From Flavobacteriaceae bacterium (GTDB taxonomy: Bacteria; Bacteroidota; Bacteroidia; Flavobacteriales; Flavobacteriaceae): 64,000 nucleotides of DNA. The position numbers and the translations under genes were made by a program. The notes beneath the pieces are model-generated. The model was not told where the DNA came from. It made no database searches and saw nothing but the letters and a program-made list of their open reading frames with translations. Below are positions 10,314 through 19,373 of the stretch, one piece after another; position 1 is the first letter of the stretch; each line of letters starts with the position of its first letter. The stretch lies in the NCBI GenBank assembly GCA_016744415.1, contig JADGEL010000004.1, positions 186,001 to 250,000 of the forward strand, written 5' to 3'.

Positions 10314-11294
10314 ATGAAAAATCTATTATTCCTTCTTTCAATTCTGATTTCAAGCAGTGCTTTCTCGCAATTTTTTAAAAAATCTGAGCCTTTTGCACAT
10401 ACTTACTCTATTGTAGCTAGAGACTCTGTTACAGGTGAGATGGGTGTTGCAGTACAATCGCATTGGTTCAGTGTTGGTAGTTTGGTTAGCTATGGAAAAG
10501 CAGGTGTTGGAGTTGTGGCAACCCAATCATTTATTAACCCAAGTTATGGACCAAAAGGATTGACTTTGATGGCAGAAGGATTATCACCCCAACAAGCCTT
10601 GAATGCTTTGCTACAAAATGATGAAGGCGAAATGTATAGGCAAGTGGCTTTTTTAAATGCTGATGGAGAAGTAGCAACCCATACCGGAAGTTCTTGCATT
10701 GAAGCTGCAGGACATAGACAAGGAAAGAATTTTTCTGTACAAGCTAATATGATGCTCAACAATACTGTTTGGGATGCTATGGCAGATGCTTTTGAAACAA
10801 CTAATGGTAACTTAAGCACTAGAATTTTAGCGTCAATGAAAGCTGCCCAAGTCGAAAAAGGAGATATTAGAGGTATGCAATCTGCAGCTATTTTAATTGT
10901 AAGTGGTACAGCAACAGGTAATTCTTGGGAAGATACATTAATAGATTTACGCATTGAAGATCATAAAAATCCAATTGAAGAATTAGAAAGATTGGTTAAG
11001 GTACACACAGCCTATAATTTTATGAATAATGGTGATTTAGCCATGGAAGATGGTGATTCTAAAAAAGCTGAATCGTTATACTTAGAAGCACAAAATATGT
11101 TTCCTGATAATTTGGAAATGAAATATTGGTATGCCATCAATTTATTGAATAATAAAGAATATAAAAAAGCTCATAAAATTCTTCAAACAATATTTATTCA
11201 AGATAGAAATTGGCAATTATTAACGGAGCGATTGGTAAAAAGTGAATTGCTATCAATTTCAAAATTAGAATTAGAAAAGGTGATGAAGTTATAA
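10314..11294 (+). CDS. Secreted DUF1028 (Ntn-hydrolase-like) protein with TPR-like C-terminus
   Basis: 'HTYSIVARDSVTGEMGVAVQSHWFSVGSLVSYGKAGVGVVATQSFINPSYGPKGL' and 'HTGSSCIEAAGHRQGKNFSVQANMM' are DUF1028 motifs. ATG at 10314 preferred. Confidence 0.85.
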   Translation: MKNLLFLLSILISSSAFSQFFKKSEPFAHTYSIVARDSVTGEMGVAVQSHWFSVGSLVSYGKAGVGVVATQSFINPSYGPKGLTLMAEGLSPQQALNALLQNDEGEMYRQVAFLNADGEVATHTGSSCIEAAGHRQGKNFSVQANMMLNNTVWDAMADAFETTNGNLSTRILASMKAAQVEKGDIRGMQSAAILIVSGTATGNSWEDTLIDLRIEDHKNPIEELERLVKVHTAYNFMNNGDLAMEDGDSKKAESLYLEAQNMFPDNLEMKYWYAINLLNNKEYKKAHKILQTIFIQDRNWQLLTERLVKSELLSISKLELEKVMKL

Positions 11295-12332
11295 CACCTT
11301 CTTCATCACTTTAGATTTGGCAACAGTTTCTAACCATTCCTTTTCTGGATGGCTATCTTTTGTAATTCCACCACCAATAAAAAGTACAACTTCATTTTTA
11401 TAAGATTCAACTTTCATACAACGAAGATTTACAAATAAATCTACTGATTGTTTACTAATCTCACCCAAATAACCTGTATAGTATTCTCTATCATACAATT
11501 CGTTTTTCAAAATAAAATCTTTTGCAATTTCTTTTGGCAAACCACATGTTGCTGGGGTGGGATGCAGGTTTTTTATTAAACTAGAAAATGAATTTGAATT
11601 TGGCATTTTACCTGAAATATCTGCTCTTAAGTGCAATAAATTTCCAGCTTTAACTGTATATGTATCAGATATTTTTATTTCCTTATTCTCGAATTTAGAA
11701 GCAATATAATCTACCACAAATTGATGTTCTTGAAGTTCTTTATCACCCCAAACAACATCTAAAGAGCCTTTATACCCTTGGGTTGATGCCAGTGCCATTA
11801 CCTTGAATTCGTTATTACAAACCGATAATAATCGCTCTGGTGTAGCACCCATCCATAATCCTGAAACAGGATGGAACCAACAATAAACAAAAGCTGTTGG
11901 GTAGGAATTTAAGAGTTTGTCATATACTTCAAAACAATCAAAATCTGTTATTTTTAAAATCTCTTTTCGAGATAATACAATTTTTTCAGCCTGTGAGTTA
12001 TTGATGAATTCAATTCCTTTTTGAATTAGTTCTATATGTGCTTCTCTTTCGTCATAGGAATCTAAACTAGTTCGCTCAATTGTAGGTTTATGAATAACCT
12101 TATTCATTTCAAAAGTTGAAACCTCAGCTTTATAAAATGGAATAAACAAGGATGTTTCCTTATCGTCAAAAGGCGCAAACACAAAACCCTTTTCTTGGCC
12201 ATCATAAGCTTCATAAATTTCCATATCATTTTGAAAAATAGCATGGTTAATTTTGTCATTAGGCTTGCGATACAACACAAACGGAATATTAGAAGCTATT
12301 GACTTTTCAATTTTATATTGCAAATTTTTCAT
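11289..12332 (-). CDS. menF: Isochorismate synthase (MenF/EntC-type)
   Basis: 'KIVLSRKEIL', 'GATPERLLSV', 'MALASTQGYKG', 'LHPTPATCGLPKEIAKDFI', 'REYYTGYLGE'. Confidence 0.92.
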   Translation of the reverse strand: MKNLQYKIEKSIASNIPFVLYRKPNDKINHAIFQNDMEIYEAYDGQEKGFVFAPFDDKETSLFIPFYKAEVSTFEMNKVIHKPTIERTSLDSYDEREAHIELIQKGIEFINNSQAEKIVLSRKEILKITDFDCFEVYDKLLNSYPTAFVYCWFHPVSGLWMGATPERLLSVCNNEFKVMALASTQGYKGSLDVVWGDKELQEHQFVVDYIASKFENKEIKISDTYTVKAGNLLHLRADISGKMPNSNSFSSLIKNLHPTPATCGLPKEIAKDFILKNELYDREYYTGYLGEISKQSVDLFVNLRCMKVESYKNEVVLFIGGGITKDSHPEKEWLETVAKSKVMKKVL

Positions 12333-13189
12333 TCAGCAATCACTTTTAGCAATTCAGTTTTTATTTCATCAAAGTGTGTCCATATCAAATCATGGCCAGC
12401 TTCTTTTATGGTGTGCAATTTAAATTTATCAGCAGTAAATTGTTTTTGAAGCAAGCTTGAATTCTCATAAGGAACAATCCAATCTTTGTCTCCATGAATC
12501 ACATAAATTAAAGGTGGATTCTTATTCCAATACTGCTCATAATTCTTTAAATCAGATGCGTGATTTAGTTTTTCTTTAGATGCAGCTTGCAACATTTTAG
12601 GCATCATCCAACGAGTAACCCTCCACTTATAAAAGTTCAAAAACCAAAACATTGGTTCAACTTTAGAATTAACCGCAGGTGCCAATAGTACTATTTTTTT
12701 GCATTCATTTTGTGATACCAAGGCAATTGGCCCTCCATAAGAATATCCAACTAATATTGTTTTATCACTATTTAATTGCTCGGTAATTGAACGCAACAGA
12801 GCAACTTCAAAGTTAATATTTTTCACTTCGCCCAAATTATTCTCCCCATATCCCACTCTTTCAAAAGCTATTAAATTAGCGTTTGAATTTAAATTGACAT
12901 CAAACAAATATTTCTTGAAATCCATTGATGAACCAGGACTTCCATGAATAAAAATCAAATTTGGCAATGTTGTATCTAACTCCTTTCTTGTAGAAATTAC
13001 TCGGAATCGTTGTTCCTCAAATTCTTGATATTCTAATTTTAATTCAACATTAGCTTCAAAAAACATTGTTCTTATTTCATCATCTGACTTAGGTTGAAAA
13101 AAAACATTAATTAAAATTAAAAAAGTAAGTAACAATCCAAAAAACAGGATGAACACTACCTTTAATAATTTTTTAAAAAATCGTTGCAT
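12329..13189 (-). CDS. Alpha/beta hydrolase with N-terminal membrane anchor
   Basis: 'FIHGSPGSSMDFKKYL', nucleophile elbow 'LVGYSYGGPIAL', 'HGDKDWIVPYENS', 'EAGHDLIW'; N-terminal TM 'VVFILFFGLLLTFLILINVFF'. Overlaps menF start and abuts the thioesterase. Confidence 0.85.
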   Translation of the reverse strand: MQRFFKKLLKVVFILFFGLLLTFLILINVFFQPKSDDEIRTMFFEANVELKLEYQEFEEQRFRVISTRKELDTTLPNLIFIHGSPGSSMDFKKYLFDVNLNSNANLIAFERVGYGENNLGEVKNINFEVALLRSITEQLNSDKTILVGYSYGGPIALVSQNECKKIVLLAPAVNSKVEPMFWFLNFYKWRVTRWMMPKMLQAASKEKLNHASDLKNYEQYWNKNPPLIYVIHGDKDWIVPYENSSLLQKQFTADKFKLHTIKEAGHDLIWTHFDEIKTELLKVIAE

Positions 13190-13614
13190 TAAGAATTTTT
13201 TTTGGGCAAAATAATAGCGGTCAACTTACATAATGAAATCAAATTATTAGCATCATCGGTAATTTTAATTTCCCAAAGCTGGGTAGTTCTACCTTGATGA
13301 ATTGGCTTAGCAGTTGCTGTTACAAACCCTTCTTTAATACTTTTTAAATGATTGGCAGAAATTTCTAAACCTCGAACAAAAAACTTATCGGTATCTACAA
13401 ACAAATGCGTAGCAATACTCCCTACACTCTCTGCTAAAGCAACAGAGGCACCTCCGTGCAAGATTCCATCAGGTTGATGTACGGCAGGTATTACAGGCAT
13501 TTTCGCTACCACAAAATTATCACCAATATCAGTCACTTTGATTGATAGAGTTTCCATCAAAGTATTAGGTAACATTCTATTATTTAAATAATCTATCGTG
13601 GTTTGTTTATCCAT
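13189..13614 (-). CDS. Hotdog-fold thioesterase (PaaI/DHNA-CoA thioesterase-like)
   Basis: 'HQPDGILHGGASVALAESVGSIATHLFVD' hotdog signature; operon with isochorismate synthase. Confidence 0.85.
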   Translation of the reverse strand: MDKQTTIDYLNNRMLPNTLMETLSIKVTDIGDNFVVAKMPVIPAVHQPDGILHGGASVALAESVGSIATHLFVDTDKFFVRGLEISANHLKSIKEGFVTATAKPIHQGRTTQLWEIKITDDANNLISLCKLTAIILPKKNS

Positions 13615-13706
13615 TTTTTATAATTTATTAAACGTAAAAGTAGTGATAAAAATAGGACTTTTAGCTGTTGAATTTGTTGTATTTTTGCATCCATACAATA
13701 CAGAAA

Positions 13707-14198
13707 ATGAATTTTAGAATACGCGTAATTTTAGATGTAAAAAAAGATGTAATTAGAGATATAGAAATTCACAATTCTGAAAATCTAGAAACACTTCATA
13801 AAGAAATTGCCAATGCCTTTGGTTTTAACGGACAAGAAATGGCCTCTTTTTATAGAACGGATTTTGATTGGAATCAAGGCGAGGAAATCCCTTTATTTGA
13901 TATGGGAGATGGTCTTTCTATGCTATCTTGTCTTTTAAAAGATACGCTTCTACACAAAGGTGAAAAATTGATTTATGTTTATGATTTTATGGCGATGTGG
14001 ACATTTTTTGTCGAAGTCTCAGAAATCGACAAAGCCACAAAAAAAGAAATTCCTAAAATAATTTTTGCCTTTGGTGATGCCCCAGAAAAAGCTCCTGAAA
14101 AAGAATTCAAAGCAGAGAATTTAGAAGACACTTTTGGCTTGAATGAAGATGAAGGAGAATTTGGAGAATTTGAAAATATTGATGATTATGATTTTTAA
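13707..14198 (+). CDS. Plasmid pRiA4b ORF-3-like family protein
   Basis: 'FRIRVILDVKKDVIRDIEIHNSENLETLHKEIANAFGFNGQEMASFYRTDFDWNQGEEIPLFDM' with acidic tail; ATG 13707 preferred. Confidence 0.7.
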   Translation: MNFRIRVILDVKKDVIRDIEIHNSENLETLHKEIANAFGFNGQEMASFYRTDFDWNQGEEIPLFDMGDGLSMLSCLLKDTLLHKGEKLIYVYDFMAMWTFFVEVSEIDKATKKEIPKIIFAFGDAPEKAPEKEFKAENLEDTFGLNEDEGEFGEFENIDDYDF

Positions 14199-14214
14199 AC
14201 TAAAAACTAGTAGC

Positions 14215-15165
14215 CTATCTAAAAAACCTTGATCTTAAAAAGCCGAAACCATAACCCAAAAATTGTGTATATGTTGTTATTAAACTACAAAATGCCACTT
14301 TTAAGTTTTTAGATTGCAATAGGGCGTCAACGAAAATCACTAAGAAATAAAAGGCAAAAGGAAGGATAAACATCCAATGTAAAAACAAAGCTAAAAGGAT
14401 TGCCATATCAAACCCTATAATAAATAAGCTCGGAAACCAATAGGTCAATTTAGCTGAACCAGGATATTTTTTATTGAGATATGGACGAGCAGTTCCAAAA
14501 TTAAAAGTCTGCTTATAAAAGGATTTTATGCTTGTTCTCCTTTTGTGATATACATAGGCATCTTCAATAAATTGAGTTTTAAATCCTGCTGACCAAAGTC
14601 TAAAGGTCAAGTCAATATCTTCGCCATATTTTAATTCTGAAAAACCGTTGGTGGTCTCAAAAGCACTCTTTGAAATCCCCATATTAAAACTTCGAGGCTG
14701 AAATTTTCCCAACCCTTTTTTCTTACCTCTAATTCCACCAGTAGTAAACAAGGATGTCATAGAAAAGCTAATTGCTTTTTGCCAAGTATTAAAAGAAATA
14801 TGTGCTTTGTCTGCTCCACCAAAAGCATCTGTAAAATTTGAATTTAAGGCATTATATACATCACTTAAATAATGTTTTGGAAGTAACACATCAGAGTCTA
14901 GAATAATAAAGTAATTACCTAATGCTTTTTCCATTCCAAAATTACGCGATAATCCAGCTCCTGTATTTTCTTTAAAAAAATAGCGAATCGTTAACTCTCG
15001 ATCATATCTGTTTATGACCCTTTCACAAGTTTTCTCCGAGCCATCTTCGATAATTAAAATTTCAAAACTTTCTTTAAAATCCTGTTTGGTAAGACTATAT
15101 AATAACTCTTCAATTTCTTGAGGTCTGTTATATACTGGGATTATTAAAGAGAATTTCAATTGCAT
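14215..15165 (-). CDS. Family 2 glycosyltransferase with C-terminal TM segments
   Basis: 'FSLIIPVYNRPQEIEELLYSLTKQ', 'ILDSDVLLPKHYLSD', 'YGEDIDLTFRLWSAGFKTQFIEDAYVYHKRR'. MQLKFS at 15165 preferred because 15186 lies in an upstream hairpin. Confidence 0.88.
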   Translation of the reverse strand: MQLKFSLIIPVYNRPQEIEELLYSLTKQDFKESFEILIIEDGSEKTCERVINRYDRELTIRYFFKENTGAGLSRNFGMEKALGNYFIILDSDVLLPKHYLSDVYNALNSNFTDAFGGADKAHISFNTWQKAISFSMTSLFTTGGIRGKKKGLGKFQPRSFNMGISKSAFETTNGFSELKYGEDIDLTFRLWSAGFKTQFIEDAYVYHKRRTSIKSFYKQTFNFGTARPYLNKKYPGSAKLTYWFPSLFIIGFDMAILLALFLHWMFILPFAFYFLVIFVDALLQSKNLKVAFCSLITTYTQFLGYGFGFLRSRFFR

Positions 15166-15175
15166 ATACAAATAT

Positions 15176-15207
15176 AAAAAAAGCATCCGCCTATGGCGGG
15201 TGCTTTC
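15176..15207 (-). terminator. Rho-independent terminator of tail-collar gene
   Basis: Hairpin AAAGCATCCGCC-TAT-GGCGGGTGCTTT flanked by A/T runs, just 3' of the 15226-15810 minus gene. Confidence 0.75.
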
Positions 15208-15225
15208 TAATATTTTCGATAAATA

Positions 15226-15810
15226 TTAATTTCTTGAAGGATAAATTCCCTCTAAACAAATAATATAATTGATTGTTAAATACGGTTGCATATTGTTTAT
15301 TGGTAAATTACCTCCTGTATTTTCGACCATTTTATTATTCATAGTAGCATTTGAAGATAAGGTTGAATAGGATCTATTTACCGAACTATTAGATGCTGGC
15401 AAATTACCATTTGGCAAGCCTTCATCACCTACTTCTGCAACAGCTTTAACTGCATGCGAATGTGAAGGCAGATTTTTTATAGTAATATTTACGTTCTCTG
15501 CCCCACCTCTTTGTCCTAACTGTTTTTTAATAAGACCTGTTCCTGAACCCGTATGTACTGCCACACGACCTCTTAAATCTGGTAAAGCAAAAGTTGTTCT
15601 ACCATCACCTCCATAAGTTGTTCCTAAAATAGAAAATAGTGCTGAATTTTGACTGATTGGTAATAGCTGCCCGTTGCACATTGCCCAGCCTCTTGGAGCA
15701 AAGTTACCAGCAAACATTTTAACTTCTCCTATTATTCCCTCTTGAGCAGTGACAGAATTGCTAAAACTAAAAGCTGTTATCAATAACAATCCTAAAATAA
15801 TTTTTTTCAT
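15226..15810 (-). CDS. Exported phage-tail-collar domain (microcystin-dependent-protein-like) protein
   Basis: Signal peptide MKKIILGLLLITAFSFSNSVTAQ; 'GEVKMFAGNFAPRGWAMCNGQLLPISQNSALFSILGTTYGGDGRTTFALPDLRGRV' and 'NNMQPYLTINYIICLEGIYPSRN'. Confidence 0.92.
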   Translation of the reverse strand: MKKIILGLLLITAFSFSNSVTAQEGIIGEVKMFAGNFAPRGWAMCNGQLLPISQNSALFSILGTTYGGDGRTTFALPDLRGRVAVHTGSGTGLIKKQLGQRGGAENVNITIKNLPSHSHAVKAVAEVGDEGLPNGNLPASNSSVNRSYSTLSSNATMNNKMVENTGGNLPINNMQPYLTINYIICLEGIYPSRN

Positions 15811-15863
15811 AATAATTGAGGTTTTGATTATAGTGTGAAATTACATAATAAAAATTAATTCAC

Positions 15864-15896
15864 AAAAAAAGCATCCGCCTAAGGCGGATGCTTTTA
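15864..15896 (-). terminator. Rho-independent terminator of the 15918-17807 gene
   Basis: Perfect stem AAAAGCATCCGCC-TAA-GGCGGATGCTTTT. Confidence 0.8.
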
Positions 15897-15917
15897 AATT
15901 TTCACAATACAAATAGC

Positions 15918-17807
15918 TTATTGTTTTACAACTCTATAACTACCTAATTGTTCACCTACTTGTACTTTAACAACATACATACCTGTAGGAATATCTGTCA
16001 TGTCAATTTGAGTATTTGACACATTAGGCTGTCCTCTTAGAACTTCTTGCCCTAGTAAATTATAAATACTAATTGTTTTAATATTATCTAAAGCTCTAAA
16101 ATTTAATACATCAGTTACAGGATTGGGGTAGATAGAAAATCCTTCTATAAGATTGTCTTCTACGGATAATGATGTAGTAACAACAATATCAAAATCAGAT
16201 GGATCTCCTGAAGTTAACCAAGCCCCAACCTGAATATAATATTTGGTCCCAACAACTGATGGGAAAGTTAATTCAACAGGATTAGCGAATGGATCAATAC
16301 TAAAATCACATGTCCCTAAAGTTATTCCTGAGCAATCATTACTTTCAAAAACACCTATTTGAGAATCTTCACTCGGCGAATCTACAGATATGGCTAAATC
16401 TCCTCCATCCCCTACAACTGTATACCATACATCATTACCTATTGTCCCATCACAAGAAGTACTTGAAGCACCTGTTGCTCCAGCAGTGGATCCAGCCTCA
16501 GAAGTGTTAATTGTAAGTGCTATTGCGCCTGCACATTCATCATTTGCTGGTGGTGGTGGTAATGTACCTATACATATATCAAAATTTATTTGAGCTGTTG
16601 TCCAACCATAAACTCTTACATAATAAGTGTCATTTATAGTTAATCCAGAAACTGTAAATGAATCTGGGTCACTCTCTCCTACTTGGTTAGCTGCTACCAT
16701 ACTACATCCTGCCAAATCGTCAAATACACTCATTGCCATATCTGTAGATGTTCCTACAACTGTAACTTTGTTTAATAATGAAATATTATGTGATGTATCT
16801 GTTGCTACAAAAGTAAACCATACATCATTATTTGGAGTTCCTCCAGCATCATCATCTTGAGTTGAAGCTGTAGCAAAGGCATTCGAACCTGCTGTAGTTG
16901 TTCCACAAGCTAAATCTGTATTTACGGTTAAACCGATTGCTGTTGAACACTCATCATTGGCTGGTGGTGGTGGTGCTGCTTCAGTCATAAAACTCCATTC
17001 TGCACATCCCGTTGCACTTCCTCCATTGTTTTGAGGAATTACCATCCAATAATATGTAGTTGAAAAATTTATATTTGTAATATCAGTAGTAAGGCCTGAT
17101 ACAGTTCCTAGAGAAGTTAAAGCACCTGAGGTAGTCCCAAAAAAAACTTCATAATCTGTTGCTGCATCTCCTGTAACTGGTGCTACCCAAGAAATTGTAA
17201 CGTTTCCGCCAGTAATAGCAACACCTGTTACTGTATCTGCTGGACTTGGATCTGTAGCACAATTAGGAGGACTTGCATTTAATACGACATCTACATCATC
17301 GATAAGCCAGCTATCTCCATCATCTTGGTTCATAACAAAAGCAACATAAATTGGCACACCGTCATAGGCTGATAAATTCACATTATGAGTAGTGTACGAA
17401 GTACCAAAATCAGTTTCAGATTGAGTATCAATTATTGCAAAATCTGCATGGGTCATTTGAGAAGCTGTTGTAGAAACACGAATTGTATACGTTGTACCGT
17501 AATCAGAACCAAAATCTTGTCTTTGTTTAAAAGTCAAAATATTAGCAGCTGCCGTAGGTGTAAATTGAGGCGTAACAAGCCAATCTTCTGCAGCATTCGT
17601 TACATTTTCGTATCTAACTTTCGCTGCTTGAGATCCAGAAGCCGCGGTGGTAGTTGTAGTCCAATCTTGAACAGTACCTTCTCCATTAGTTCCGATAAAA
17701 GTTACCCAGCCTGTTGGTGGTACAGCTGTTTCAAAATCTTCCGGAAATTGAGCTTTCACTGAAAAAGAAACTAAGAAAAGCAATAATAGTAAAGTAATTT
17801 TTTTCAT
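15918..17807 (-). CDS. T9SS type A sorting-domain protein with choice-of-anchor/MAM-like N-terminal domain and two repeated 'ANDEC' domains
   Basis: Signal peptide; 'PEDFETAVPPTGWVTF...'; two 'PPPPANDEC.(G/T)AI.L' modules; C-terminal 'SIYPNPVTDVLNF...ISIYNLLGQEVLRG...TGMYVVKVQVGEQLGSYRVVKQ'. Confidence 0.9.
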   Translation of the reverse strand: MKKITLLLLLFLVSFSVKAQFPEDFETAVPPTGWVTFIGTNGEGTVQDWTTTTTAASGSQAAKVRYENVTNAAEDWLVTPQFTPTAAANILTFKQRQDFGSDYGTTYTIRVSTTASQMTHADFAIIDTQSETDFGTSYTTHNVNLSAYDGVPIYVAFVMNQDDGDSWLIDDVDVVLNASPPNCATDPSPADTVTGVAITGGNVTISWVAPVTGDAATDYEVFFGTTSGALTSLGTVSGLTTDITNINFSTTYYWMVIPQNNGGSATGCAEWSFMTEAAPPPPANDECSTAIGLTVNTDLACGTTTAGSNAFATASTQDDDAGGTPNNDVWFTFVATDTSHNISLLNKVTVVGTSTDMAMSVFDDLAGCSMVAANQVGESDPDSFTVSGLTINDTYYVRVYGWTTAQINFDICIGTLPPPPANDECAGAIALTINTSEAGSTAGATGASSTSCDGTIGNDVWYTVVGDGGDLAISVDSPSEDSQIGVFESNDCSGITLGTCDFSIDPFANPVELTFPSVVGTKYYIQVGAWLTSGDPSDFDIVVTTSLSVEDNLIEGFSIYPNPVTDVLNFRALDNIKTISIYNLLGQEVLRGQPNVSNTQIDMTDIPTGMYVVKVQVGEQLGSYRVVKQ

Positions 17808-17873
17808 AAATAGTAGTTTAGTAAGTTAATAATTTCACAATATACAATTAGTCAACTAATTACACAAAAAAAT

Positions 17874-17904
17874 AAAAGCATTCAATAAATTATTGAATGC
17901 TTTT
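17874..17904 (-). terminator. Rho-independent terminator of the 17950-19263 gene
   Basis: Perfect 14-bp stem AAAAGCATTCAATA-AAT-TATTGAATGCTTTT. Confidence 0.8.
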
Positions 17905-17949
17905 ATAAGTATAATTAAATAAAGTTGTTAAAATTTTACTTCTAATATA

Positions 17950-19263
17950 TTATTGCTTTACAATTTTATAAGTTCCAAATTGCTCTCCTCTTTTTACTTT
18001 AACAATATAAACTCCCACTTTTAAATCAGCAATATCAACTAAGGTTTGTTTTGCTTTTGGAGCACCAAATCTAACTTGCTGCCCTAGCAGATTATAGATG
18101 CTAAATTCGTCAATTATTTCTTGTGAGCGAATGGTAATTAAATCATTTGCAGGATTTGGATATAATGAAATCGTATCAAAAGTTTCTTCTTCAACAATTT
18201 CAAGAACTGTATCACAAACAGAAACCTCAACTAAATCTATTGACATGTCTCCATGCCAATCACCAGTACTAGCTTGTGAAAATTGAATGTTAATTACTTG
18301 TCCTATATAGCTCGAAAGATCAATCCCTACTTGTACCCAATTTTCAGTTTCAACACTTTGCAGTTGACCTGTCCATGAAAACTCATTTGTAAAACTTCCT
18401 CCTGCTCCTGTTGTACTTATGCCAACATTCAATGTTCCCATTTGCGATCCATAACCATGCATATAAAAAGTAAGCTCAGCATCTTCTATTATAGTTCCAG
18501 ATAAATCAATGTCTGGTGATACTATTAAAGCTGTTTCGCCATCAGATGTTCCTGATGCTTCAAAATTCATATATGATGTACCACTAAATGCTGCGCTAGG
18601 CCCTGTATCAGTACTTGTAGCTCCACCTGGTGCAATAATTTCCCACATCCCGTTATTAAATGAGGACGCTGGACCAGTTGTTGCAACAGCTCCAGTCCAT
18701 CCTAGAGAGTTATCATCCATTTCATCGGTAAAAATTACTGAAGACCCTGAAACAGAAGGTGTACAAGTAATTCCATTTGGTCCAGCAGGTGGAGCCACTG
18801 AGGCTTCAGTCCAAAGACTTATTTCAAAATTGCCAACTGCATTTGCTGGTATATCAGGATTTTCTGCTCCCTCAACCATGATATAGTATGTTGACCCAGA
18901 TATGGCTTGAAAACTAACAAGCCCTTGAAGAGCACAAGCAGTAAAACCAGAACCGCCACCATCATCATTTACGGCAATAACAGTAGATAAAGTACAGTCT
19001 GAATAAACAACCAATTTAGTATCTCTTGGAGCAGCTGTAAAACATAAACCAATATTCACTGTTTGGTTAGACGATGCTGTATAGTAATAAAAGACATCAA
19101 CTGTTGAATTGCCTCCATCATCAACTGCACCAGTTGTTGTACCTGAAGTTGAACTAAATTGACCTGTTGCGGTTAATTCAGTTGCTCCGCCACAAGTATC
19201 TGATTGCGAATAAGTACTAATAAAAAATAAGGCCGTAGCCAAAGTCATGTAGATTTTTTTCAT
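17950..19263 (-). CDS. T9SS type A sorting-domain secreted protein
   Basis: Signal peptide MKKIYMTLATALFFISTYSQ; C-terminal 'SLYPNPANDLITI...EFSIYNLLGQQVRFG...GVYIVKVKRGEQFGTYKIVKQ'. Confidence 0.9.
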   Translation of the reverse strand: MKKIYMTLATALFFISTYSQSDTCGGATELTATGQFSSTSGTTTGAVDDGGNSTVDVFYYYTASSNQTVNIGLCFTAAPRDTKLVVYSDCTLSTVIAVNDDGGGSGFTACALQGLVSFQAISGSTYYIMVEGAENPDIPANAVGNFEISLWTEASVAPPAGPNGITCTPSVSGSSVIFTDEMDDNSLGWTGAVATTGPASSFNNGMWEIIAPGGATSTDTGPSAAFSGTSYMNFEASGTSDGETALIVSPDIDLSGTIIEDAELTFYMHGYGSQMGTLNVGISTTGAGGSFTNEFSWTGQLQSVETENWVQVGIDLSSYIGQVINIQFSQASTGDWHGDMSIDLVEVSVCDTVLEIVEEETFDTISLYPNPANDLITIRSQEIIDEFSIYNLLGQQVRFGAPKAKQTLVDIADLKVGVYIVKVKRGEQFGTYKIVKQ

Positions 19264-19314
19264 ATCATTTCGTTAAAAGTTAAGAATGAGGGACTTTGGG
19301 GAGGTTTCAAATAT

Positions 19315-19346
19315 ACAAATAAATAGGTAAAGCCCTATTTATTTGT
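19315..19346 (-). terminator. Candidate terminator hairpin downstream of fabI
   Basis: ACAAATAAATAGG-TAAAGC-CCTATTTATTTGT, perfect 13-bp stem, 28 nt 3' of fabI; adjoins TATATTTG (-7-like) of the next gene. Confidence 0.6.
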
Positions 19347-19373
19347 ATTCTAATTATATATGGTTTTCAATTA

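Noticed and set aside
10544-10954. 136-aa minus-strand ORF
   Set aside because: Antisense to the strongly supported DUF1028 gene.
17385-17762. 125-aa Cys/Arg/Ser-rich plus-strand ORF
   Set aside because: Antisense to T9SS protein coding sequence; composition is a mirror of the sense strand.
18509-18886. 125-aa plus-strand ORF
   Set aside because: Antisense to the second T9SS protein; no signal or motif.
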